Shown one piece after another: positions 23,001 to 32,492 of a DNA stretch of 64,000 bases; within the stretch, counting starts at the first letter, position 1, and every line of letters begins with the position of its first letter. The position numbers and the translations under genes are program-made. The notes beneath the pieces were generated by a model. It did no database searches and was not told the DNA's origin. It was given only the letters and a program-made list of their open reading frames with translations. This DNA is from Tetrapyrgos nigripes (lineage: Eukaryota; Basidiomycota; Agaricomycetes; Agaricales; Campanellaceae). The stretch covers positions 1 through 64,000 of the forward strand of contig JAACJM010000246.1 of NCBI GenBank assembly GCA_013368315.1, given 5' to 3'.

Positions 23001-24313
23001 CCCTCTTTTATTCCCCTTCCTCACTAAAATATCTCTAATCTTTCCTTTTATCTATCCAGAGTGGCTTATGTTTGCCGCTGCAACCATGACCAACTCGAGT
23101 ACTCGTGATACTCTCATTTCCCAAGTTCACGCCAAAGCAGTTGACCAGAAAAACGTCGGTGTATTCCCTACAACGTATAACGTCAACGATGGATCACCGA
23201 CAACTGGTTCAGCAAGTGCAGCAGTTGGAGGAATGTATTCGTTGTTGGCGTTGACTTGAGTGCTTTTACATTACTTTTGCTATGGCCTAAAAGAAGACTG
23301 GCTGACCCACTTCTCGTTAAACAGGCTTCAGGCTTCAAGCCCAGTCCATTCGTAACATCAAGGGAGATTTCAATTCTAGTTCCAAATCCAAATCCAAAGC
23401 CGGTGCTATCGCTGGTGGAGTCGTCGGAGGTCTAGCCTTTATCGCTCTAGTCGCTCTAGGCGTCTTTTTATGGCGTCGGAGAGCTAGGAAGGGGCTACAA
23501 GGCGTCAAAAGCACAAACGCGAAGAATGGTGCTCCTGACGGTCTAGATGGCCTATCCGGGCAACCTCCATACCCTTCCCAAACTGGCCAAATCGTCACTC
23601 CAGAGCGTCAAATTCTCATGGCTGAGTATGACATCGGGAATAACCTCACATCTTCAAGTCCTGGTCCTGGTAGTCCTTATAGCCCTCCAGCGAATGTGTA
23701 TGCTATGTATATCGACAGTCCGTCGACGAGTCCTTCCAACATCAATCTCATCGGAGCTGGCGCTTATTCCCTTGGAGGAGATACCAATGCTGCCATTGAG
23801 AACCAGCAGAGGAACTATTCCTCTTTACCTCCAGGCGCTGCTCTACCTCGTCCTGCCAGTTCACATGCCTCCTCAGTTACTGGAAATGGCACGGGCAGAA
23901 GAAGTCCCCTCGTCCTTCACAACACTGATTCGGATGAGCGCCCTGCTCTTGATGGTACAACGAGACCCATGTCGTCCTCTTCCATCGCAACCACCTCTCA
24001 CTCGACGTCAATGCAGTTTAGCACCCCGCAAGCCCCACCTTTACCGAGTAAACAACCTATTAGGCTTGAGGTTGGGACGGAGGTTGGGTATGGTGCTGGA
24101 GCTGGTACTGGTGTTGTCGCTAGTGGAGGAGGAAGCAAAGCAGGAGGCACAGGACTCGGACATCAGGTCAAAGGCAGTGTATCGTCCCAGGCAGCTGCCA
24201 TGCAAGGACATGAAGCGAATAGGAACTTACGGGACGAAGTAGAGCTTTTGAGGCGGGAGATGGCGGAGATGAGGTCTAGGACAGAGTATGAGCCTCCTCC
24301 AGGATATCAGTGA
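20053..24313 (+). CDS. GtaA-like glutaminase 1, with TM anchor and PPxY tail; frameshift and lost splice donor
   Basis: Signal peptide (LFSVLFLSASLSVSAQ), then the GtaA family order: PLAVRSPSLSAWL, GWSGLIRVDG, GEWLSSDN, VEVLYTSWPAMMYVNATWG, MLIMAYTHARF, NVGVFPTTYN, GGMYSLLALT. The family hydrolyses glutamine outside the cell. First exons: 20053-20247, 20311-20662, 20723-20996, 21071-21248, 21483-21647, 21765-21978. A pyrimidine-rich 234-nt intron (21249-21482) is unusually long. After the ectodomain a TM helix (AIAGGVVGGLAFIALVALGV) and WRRRARKG stop-transfer lead to a disordered tail, a short coiled coil (LRDEVELLRREMAEM) and EPPPGYQ. Two defects: a 1-nt slip at about 22140-22146 between SFDH and DDTSSMLIM, and TTGAGT at 23256 where a GTGAGT donor would join LALT to the tail in frame; unspliced, TGA at 23257-23259 stops translation before the anchor. 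Confidence 0.85.
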
Positions 24314-24531
24314 TAGTTTTGCGGGTTGCAGTTGCGGTTTGCGGGAAAGAGCGGAAAGGGGGTTGTCAGTTTTGTCCATTATTTTTCCCCTATCTATCCT
24401 TTTGTTCCCTTTTCGCATTGTAAACTTTGCAGTTCAAGAGTAGTATTTATTAGATGTCAGACAGAGAATTATCGCTTGTGATAGGCCTTCGAATTGTCTT
24501 TATGTACATGTGTAGAGTAGATATGGAGTTA

Positions 24532-24739
24532 CTGTACCATTTTAATCAATTCGGCAGTAACGGGTAACGGACCCCCAAAAAACGACGAATTTTCCTACCG
24601 TAACACGCCAAAAAATTCCCGGGAATCGGCCCATAAAAGGAAAATTTTGGATCTTGTAACTCCCCAAACTGACGAAAATTTAGGTTCGTCACCCGTGTAA
24701 TAGTGACGGTGGAGTGCCGAATTGATTAAAATGGTACAG
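24532..24739. mobile_element. 208-bp MITE with TA target duplication (Tc1/mariner-type)
   Basis: Perfect 25-bp terminal inverted repeats begin CTGTACCATTTTAATCAATT at 24532 and end at 24739. The dinucleotide TA sits directly outside both ends (24530-24531 and 24740-24741). The interior is non-coding and rich in A/T runs. It lies about 220 bp past the glutaminase 1 stop codon, so it may be within its 3' UTR or terminator region. Confidence 0.9.
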
Positions 24740-25173
24740 TATACTAGATGTCACTCAACAGCGAGCCATCAGAAAATACATTACAGTAACATTAGCCGCG
24801 TCTCAGAACTCGTGCTGTGACTTACTGAGATCTCACCTGTCCATTACCTAGAAGGCCAGTCTCTCAGAGTCCAAATCATTCTTCTGAAGATCTTTTCAAT
24901 TTTTTGTCCAAACTATCGTCTATTGAACCTCTCCGTTGCGTCGTGAGACTGCGATTGTTGTCTTTCCTACTTAGTCTCTCTTAGCTAGACCCTAACGAAT
25001 GTCTTTCCTATGCACGGAGATCCACCGCCACAGAGCCTCTCCTTACGAGTCCCATTTATAGGATGAGTCTCTTATTCTGAGCTCAACAAGAATTGTATCA
25101 TACAAGTATCTATGGTGCAAGCCACTAAGCGATTGCTACTTTTGTACAGTGACTGTGCAGCGGCAAAATAATT

Positions 25174-25709
25174 CAGTGTTCACCTTAAGGCTTAAGGGCA
25201 ACTTAATTTAAGACCTTAACAAATTAACAAGTTAAGGCCTAAATTCCTCAGAGAATTTTGTTAAGGCTTAATTAAGACTTAAGTAGAAAATGAAATGTGA
25301 CATCAGGCGGTAACCTGACTTGAAAAACTTTTTACTGGCTGTTGTTGGGCTGTTGTCAGTGACAAAAAACTTCTCTCATTGCTCTTAAAAATGGCTGGCA
25401 GTGCAGGAGAACTATGAGACTACTACCACCAAGGCGAGAAGCAAAATAGCAGCCATCACAATGTCAGCAGACTCGCAGACAAGGCTGGAGAAAAGAAGCT
25501 TTGTATATGAGCTCTTTGCACAAAAGAAGCAGGATGAGATACCCAATGATGGTGCATTGGAAGGCTTTGGGGATGAGTACAAGGGTATTTAAGATATCTT
25601 ATTTTAGACCTTAAAATGCTCTTAAAATCGAATTAAATTAAGGTCCAGTTAATGCTTTAAGGCCTAACTTCATTGAGGGGCCTTAATTAAGGCCTTAAGG
25701 TGAACACTG
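25174..25709. mobile_element. 536-bp TIR element rich in TTAAGG/CTTAAG words
   Basis: Inverted ends CAGTGTTCACCTTAAGGC (25174) and its complement ending 25709. Both subterminal regions are packed with TTAAGGC, CTTAATTAAG and similar words, typical of transposase-binding arrays. CAGTG ends suggest a hAT-type element, but the 8-bp flanks do not match, so the assignment is tentative. A 63-codon open stretch (25401-25592) is not recognised. Confidence 0.6.
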
Positions 25710-26007
25710 GCAAATTGGTCAGGGAATAAATTTTTTTTTCTTACTGAGCAATAGAGTCGGCAGCCATAGTCTCCAGCATAGTCAAATTCGCTAAGAGCCT
25801 GTTCGGTAAAAATCCGATCCGGATCCAATCAATACAAAACTGGAGTTTTGACAGTTCGGATAGATGTCGAACTTTAGCCCAAATGTGGTGCGTTCGGTAA
25901 AAGGTCGGGGTAGTGTCACGCTGCATACACCCTTTCTTCCTTTCTTCCCTTCTTCTTGTCCTGTGCTTCTTTCAAATCACCCACCTGTGGTCACTCTTTT
26001 AATTCTC

Positions 26008-27111
26008 ATGCAGGCGAAATGGTCCAACAGTGATGTGGACATCATGATAGACAAGTTGAAGAACCAGAAGGCCCAAGGCAACCAATCACAGAGTGGTTGG
26101 AAACCAGACACTTGGACCACTGTCAGTAAACGTATCATTGCTGAGGGCTCACAAGAGGGAGCCAAGAAGAACCCAAAGAAGTGCTCAGACAAGTATGGCA
26201 CTGTATGTACTTTTCATTGGCTTTCTCGTATATATGTCTTGCTAACTATTATGCAGTTGAAGGCTCAGTACAAAGTAGTCCATTATATACGTACTAAAGC
26301 TTCGGGCTTTGGTTGGGATGAACAGAAGCAGATGGTTGTAGCAACTGATGAATGGTGGGACCGCCATCTTGATGTAGGTTATGATAATTGTCTATTTTTG
26401 TGCCTTTTTGTTGCTTATTATCTTACAGAAATTCCCAGATGATTCAAAATGGCGCACAACACCTTTTCCTTGGTACGATGACATGTTTATCCTTGTTGAT
26501 GGCAAGATTGCCACTGGGGACAATGCCTTTCATGCTGGTACTGCTTCCCAACCTTCATCACAGCCATCATCCACTGGTTCACAGGTGGTGCTCCCTCTTG
26601 AGCCTTCCCAATCACAGGAAGAGTTGATTGAGTGGCCTTCAAGTCCTCCAGCTTCTGCACCTCCTGTGAGTCCTTCATTGCTTTTATCTGACTCATTCTC
26701 ATCTTCATGTCTCTAGCCATCAAGTAACAGTAACCTTACAGTTCTCGCCTCTGTTTCCGCAGCAGTCCCCATCACTACTCCTGCCCGCAAACGTCTTCGT
26801 GCTGACAGTGATCCTTTCACTCCACCGAAGAGTCAGAAACGTGGTAAAGGGGATCAACTCAGTGATATTGCCTCTGGTCTCCATAGTATTGGCCAGGGTC
26901 TTGCAGCTAATGAACCTACACCTAAACGTTGACGGAAAGCTACTGCATTGCTGGAGGAGGATGCTGACTTCTCGCCTGACAGCAAGCGCAAAGTTCTTCA
27001 TGTCTTTCGGAGGGAAGTTGATATTGCTGACACTTTCCTTAGCGTCAGCGACAAGGAGACACGAACAGGTTACTTGTTAGATGAGCTTGTTGATATTGAT
27101 TACATTTGATT
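26008..27111 (+). CDS. Harbinger SANT/Myb-like DNA-binding protein, one premature TGA
   Basis: Exons 26008-26202, 26257-26373, 26429-26665 and 26717 onward; all junctions are GT-AG and in frame. The N-terminal WSNSDVDIMIDKL ... WTTVSKRIIAEG ... KKCSDKYGT pattern is a trihelix/SANT-like domain with spaced tryptophans (WDEQKQ, EWWDRHL, FPWYDDM). In PIF/Harbinger elements this partner binds the element ends and carries the transposase to the nucleus; the downstream PARKRLR basic patch could be the nuclear signal. TGA at 26930-26932 stops the frame inside KR*RK; reading past it continues openly to a TGA at 27109-27111 with DFSPDSKRKVL. The stop sits where CGA (Arg) would fit. Confidence 0.85.
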
Positions 27112-27211
27112 GGGCTATTCTCTTCTTACTCCTTGAACTTCTAGAGTCATTTAATTCATACTTTGTAGATAGATTTTAAGTACCATACTTTCTGAATGCA
27201 ATTAATGTTGC

Positions 27212-28576
27212 CTAACTACGAGTCTGCAAATACACCTGATAATCATTCCACATCCTTTGAGCAATATCATCACGCTGTGCCCTCGCCCTCTGCTGCTCTG
27301 CTGTTGTGGCTGGTCCACTAAGCTCTCCACCACCAGTACTGACATTTCAATGAGCTGCTTGCATGTGTTGTTGTCCATCAACTCCAATCTCATACACTGA
27401 AGGAGTGGAGTCTCGAGGCTCGTGAACACGGATAAAATTATGGATTGCGGCAAAGGCAGATATGAACTTGATTTGCGTCTGTTCTGGATATTCAGAAACA
27501 CCGCTAACAAGCCCAAATCGGCGTTTGAAAACACCAAGAATGTGCTCAACGGCATTACGAAGTCTTGCATGATGAAGGTTGAACAGCTCTTCTTTGTTTC
27601 GAGGCCTATAAATTTATAAGCAGAAGAAAAGGTAAATAAAAATATATCAGTTACTGCTGCCCACCACCGAGAGCCCACTCTTTAAGATGATATCGCACAC
27701 CATGATATGGTGTCAATAGAGCATCACACAGGGGAAATCCTGCATCAGCCAGAAGATAAGTTCCTGGCTTGATGAAGAGATCAGTACGCCGAGCATCTGC
27801 CCACACAGCACCATCAGCAGCACTTCCTTCCCAACCAGGTAGAACATAAGTAAACTTGAGATCAAAATCACAAGCAACAAGTACGTTCTGACTGACCCGA
27901 CCCTTCCTATCCCGATGGCTATCAACTTTCTCAGCCAAAACCCATTCATCAAAATGGGATCCATCAATATTCCCTCGACAGTCGTTGAAATAGGGAGAGT
28001 ATATGTTAGACTTTGAAAGAATCTCAGGGGGAGTAGCATCAGGAGTTTGCTGGACCCAGCGAGTGTAGAATGCCCCAACACAAATGTTAAGAACTTTGTA
28101 GATGTATCTGTGTAAAAATACATATATATATAGAATCCTTGAGGACAAGGAGAGACTCACTTGGAAATAGTATCACCACTCCTTTGAAATCGCTCTTGCA
28201 TCATTCTGGAGCTATGCCCAGTGCGCCCAAGGTGAAGAAATATAGCAAGCTTTTCATTCAAGCTGACATATCTGCTTGGTTGCAGACCAAAGTGCTCCAG
28301 TTCTCGTTTCAGATGCCGAAAGACATACTTTGTACATGCCAGCTGTTCTTGGAATCTACTATCATGGCCCTTCAAGAGCTCCCCCACCCAAGCTTCACCA
28401 GTCAGAATAGAAGTATGCTTTGGTTCAGGAGCTGCACGCTGACCCAATACCATTGCAACAGCAGCCACACCAAGTGCACTGCCTAGAATGGCAGCTTTTC
28501 GGCCATTTGCCCTGGAAGTGTGCTTGCGAGAGCTTTTACGAGAGCCACTGGCACATTTAGAAGGACTAGAAACCAT
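27212..28576 (-). CDS. Harbinger (HARBI1-like) DDE transposase, one premature TGA
   Basis: Starts at 28576 (MVSSPSKCASG). Three exons are joined by a GTGAGT...ACACAG intron after SGDTISK and a GTAACT...TATAG intron after GGGQ. The DDE_4 superfamily catalytic triad is visible: Asp in NIDGSHFDEW, Asp in LLADAGFPL, Glu in RNAVEHILGVFKRRFG. The helix-turn-helix-like N-terminal half includes FQRSGDTIS. The frame reads to TGA at 27347-27349 (after QQHMQAAH); reading past it stays open to TAG at 27212-27214, with the family's C-terminal QRDDIAQRMWNDYQ. So about 45 residues are lost, downstream of the catalytic core. The transposase might retain partial activity; whether it does is unknown. It converges with the SANT gene. 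Confidence 0.9.
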
Positions 28577-29124
28577 TGAAGAGGATAGAGTACAAGGACA
28601 ATGAGTAATCTACAAGTTCATTGATAATCTACTTGTCCGACGTGTCTGTGACCCATTTGTGACATCCAGATTTGGATCAGTCATGTGACCTAACTGCTGT
28701 CCGATCTGAGTCGTATTCGGATCGGATTTTTACCAAACAGGCTCTAAATATCCTAACAATGACAGAGACTAATGACGACAGAGAGGGGTGCAGCAGAGAG
28801 GGGTACAGTAGGGTACAAGCACTAGCAAGACAGTTTGATATGTAGTATCTACTGTACATGTATTAAAATATCTTTTCTGTGTGGTTTCAACAAAAGAACG
28901 ACGAGCGAAGCAGTCACCGGCCCGCTCGGCCCGCTTCAGAGGCAAATCTGGGGCTAGTCAAATATGTATCTCCGCCAGTTCAGCAGATATACTTTATTGC
29001 TCTTGTAGAATCTTTCTACTCATCGAATAAAGCATTTCTACAAGAAGAATAAAAAAACGGGGTTGGTGACAGTGCTCCGTATTCACTGTTCAAAAGTAGC
29101 GGTCGCTTAGTGGCTTGCACCATA

Positions 29125-30300
29125 CTCATACTTTCCACTGTATACATCCCTTACTGGGGCAAAGGGCCATCGCTTCGCATGGCAAATTATGAGGCCCTTT
29201 TTTCACGTAGTCTAACTCAGGTTATGCAGAAGGGAGGGAGAATCAGCGGAAAGTGAGAGGGAAGAAGGGCGTTAAGCAGACTGATTTGACACGCTAGCAT
29301 GACGTGGTGGTTATTGACGTCAACGGACCTTGGATCTGGTCCAGACCGAGTCTGGACATTCCGGTTGTCGGGAAGGGCAAAGACCGGCTGTGGCAACGAA
29401 AAGAGGTGAGAGTTTGACTCGGCCTTTAGTAAGAGGCCTCGTAATTCTGGGTATTGCATCTGAAATCTGAGTGAGACCGCAGGCTATCTTTCCCAAGTCT
29501 TTCCTATGTCTGGAGGTCAAATCGCCTCGCTCTACATAGCCTCCCGTTGGCCGTGTCCTAGCAACTTTGTCCGTATATCTCACCATATTATTCACACATG
29601 TCCTGGTCCGTCCAAAGCGATAGTTATCGTGGGGATGTGCGTTTGTTTGGGGATACTTAAGTCAATCGTTCTTTCCATTTCTCCGACTCTCTCGCCCGCC
29701 AAGCCCATGTCGTAGTAAGCATTAGTGTTGCTCCGCCCGCGATACATTATATATATTCCAGCACCACTCGTCGTTCTGATTCACACCAACTTTCAAGACA
29801 TGGATGATATCAAAGCAAGCAAGCATTGATTTGACGAAACCCAGCCCAGCCCAGCCCATACGGTACGAAACGATGTGTATGAAGATGAAAATAAAAAGTC
29901 AAGGACAAGCATGGACAAAACAAAGTGTGGACAAGGCGAGACGAGACTGAAGAACAGGACGTAGGACGAGATAAGATGGAACAAGACAAGTACAAGTGTA
30001 GCATAACCAGGTAGGTAAACTGTATAGGAATAACGTTACGGAACTAGGAAACGAGATGCATGCAGACGAAATCTGCGGTATCAGCCTCAACCCCCTCCAC
30101 CCCACCATACCCTGGCCCAGCACAGCAACTCAGCCAAAGGACGACATGCGCCGCCGGCGCAAGACCCAAAAGACACAGATATCGTTTCCTCCTCTCCCAG
30201 ATCCATCCTCTTCCCAACTCCCTCCCTCGCCAGTCCTGCTATTCCCTACCACCTCCGTTCTTCAACAACCTCCACTCTCCAACACCTACAACCGAAGCCT
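29125..30300. other. intergenic between transposon island and G-alpha gene
   Basis: Two facing copies of the GGGCCTCRT motif, at about 29158-29198 and 29433-29446. Further right the plus strand becomes purine-rich. A CCCAGCCCAG tract lies near 29840-29858. No gene was recognised. Confidence 0.5.
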
Positions 30301-32492
30301 GGAACTCCAGAACCCTACAACATAATCTCCCGAATCTATAAAACGAAAAACAGGAACAGGCAAAGTCAGTCAGCCGGTACATGAGGTTCAGAGTGTAGGC
30401 GAAACAATGTCGGGACGACAAGACGACAAGGCGTGACAAATAAAAGACAACAACAGGGAAAAACCTCAAGAACGAGCAAAACGAAGACACGAGCAGAGAA
30501 GGCCGCCAAACCCAATGCCAAGCCCAAGACCCAACAGCAGCCGACGAGCAGCGTGGGTGCAGAGGTGCCTGAGAGTCCAGACACTGGGACTTCTTCTCCT
30601 GGGCGGGAACTCGACGCAAAGACGAAGAACAATCAAGGAACGTCAAAGTAAAGACCCAGCCGGCAATTCCGGACAATCCAAGTCGAGCGAAAGGATAAAC
30701 AACGCCAAAAGGAACAAAAAAACGAAACACAGGAAAACAAGCGCAACGAAATACTCACATTCCTGCTCACAATAGCACTGTTTGCGTTTACCGGGGACCA
30801 GGGCGATGACGACGACGGAAACCAGGACCGAAGGGGACGAGAAGACGAAGAATCAACCGCCAGTGTCAGGCCAGTGTCAGGGAAAGATTGAATGGTTAGG
30901 TAAAACGGAACCGAATTCCGAGCGAGACCAGCCACAAAAAGGTGCGTATCGTCGTGTTTGCGTATTCCATTTCCAGTATTTGATTTTTTATTCATTTTCA
31001 TGTTTTTTATGGCGTCGGGTGTTTCGGATATGCGGATATGTGGTGAGAGAAAGAAGATTGGCAGGTGAGCGAAAAAGGTCAGAATGGCGGGTCTAGTCAA
31101 ACTCAAAACTGAAAGGGCAAATGAAAACGGATAGGAGACGAAACTAAAAGAGGAAGGGATGCGAAGAATGGATGCGAAGCTACCGCAGTCCTAGTCAAGC
31201 TACGACAGGCATGCCCAAGAGGCAACCAAAGCGAGGTCGAAGCTGACGCACTTGTCCACGAGGATCCACGTCCAGATACAGCCACACCCAGACGCGGAAA
31301 TAGAATGGAAACGGTAAGCAAGAAAGCGGCAAAAGCGGCAGGCAATGCGACGGGAAAGCTAACCGAGGGAAAGGTGAAACGGAAAGGGACGGAAGCGGAG
31401 AATGGAGAATGAACGGAGAAAAAGACGGAGAATGGAAGGTGCGGAGAAATTTAAAAAGGAAACGAAAGTGAAATATTAAAAATGAGATGGAGGGTCGTAA
31501 TGAAGGCCTATTGTATAGATGTAGATTACTCTTGCATGGGTCTATGGACAGCTGACAGACAGGGACCGACACAGACAGATATGTAGTTTTGCGGTGATAT
31601 ATACTCGACAGACAGGCGCAAAGTTTAGTGTGCTATAGATTTATGAGGAAAGATGAAACCAAGTAACGAACGGAACGTCAACGCGTCATTGTGGGGAAGA
31701 GATGAAAGCAAAAAAGCAACGAGACAGGCAGGCGAGAAAGGACAAGTGCCGAAATGTCGACGTGTCAAAGACGGATGTGGGGAAGTGTGGAAGATAACTC
31801 GATGAGATGGAATGTATCTACGAAAGAAAACCAAAAGAGAAAAAATGAGAAGATATAGATATAGATATGAGATACGATGGAGACGCAGGCAAAACGCAAT
31901 CAAAACCAGACCAAATCATAGATCAAATCAAAGCCGCGGTTTCTAGACTTGACCGGAGGACAATGCTGTTCAAACAAGAAAAAATGCGAATGCGAGAACG
32001 CAAAACGGGAGAGAAAGAGGTGGAGAGAGATGTTAAGCGTACAGTTGATCCGATGACATACAGCAAAAAGAGGAAAATGCAAAAATGGGCAAAAGGGGAA
32101 AACGAAAACGAAAAATGGTGTTGGAAATTTTGAAAAAAAAAAATGGAACAAAAGCAGTGGGGGGTGTGGGGCGCGGAGTAGGGTGTCTTCTGGGTGGGCG
32201 GTGTGGTGTGGGGTAATCTGGGCCGTGGACCTTGGCGCGAGTAGGGTGCGACATGTAGCGAACAGCGAGCTTGGTTGGGGGGCGAGCAAACAAAAGCAGG
32301 TAGAACAAGTAGAGAAAGAGGAGGGGAAAAAAGAGGACGTGGAGAAAAGGGGGCTGGGGCTAAAGGCAATCAAAGAAAGGAAGACTCACTCTGCGAAACG
32401 AAAACCAAGTCGAAAACGGACAAGAAGACAAAGAGGAAAAGAACACATTGATCAGTAATCGCGCCAAAAACGATAGACGCCACCGGACGTAC
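30301..32492. other. purine-biased stretch, probably 3' introns or 3' UTR of the G-alpha gene
   Basis: About 2.2 kb in which the plus strand is strongly A/G-rich (AAGAAAGAGAAAG-like tracts) and the minus strand pyrimidine-rich. All open stretches are low-complexity. The last exon of the G-alpha gene should lie here or in part of it, but I could not fix it. GCAG followed within a few bases by GTGAGT occurs at about 32384-32393 and 30757-30770 (minus), which would fit tiny exons or cryptic sites. Confidence 0.4.

Larger units (their letters stand above)
25795..28744. mobile_element. PIF/Harbinger DNA transposon, 2950 bp
   Basis: Terminal inverted repeats start GAGCCTGTTCGGTAAAAATC; 28 of the first 30 bases match between ends. 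A 3-bp TAA duplication flanks it (25792-25794, 28745-28747), as expected for PIF/Harbinger. It encodes the two canonical proteins in convergent order: a SANT/Myb-like DNA-binding protein (plus) and a DDE transposase (minus). Each frame has a single TGA, so the copy is complete in structure but probably just inactivated. Confidence 0.95.
25113..29122. mobile_element. outer TA-flanked TIR element carrying two nested insertions
   Basis: Terminal inverted repeats of 40 bp (37 identical) begin TGGTGCAAGCCACTAAGCGA at 25113 and end at 29122, with TA outside both ends (25111-25112, 29123-29124). Removing the two inner elements leaves roughly 520 bp without coding capacity, so this was a short non-autonomous element that later received the insertions at 25174-25709 and 25795-28744. 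The TA flanks fit Tc1/mariner or pogo type. Confidence 0.75.

Noticed and set aside
30310..30345. Candidate last G-alpha exon reading IREIML then stop after a TATAG acceptor
   Set aside because: The phase only works with assumed 1-4 nt microexons and the preceding helix is absent; too speculative to annotate.
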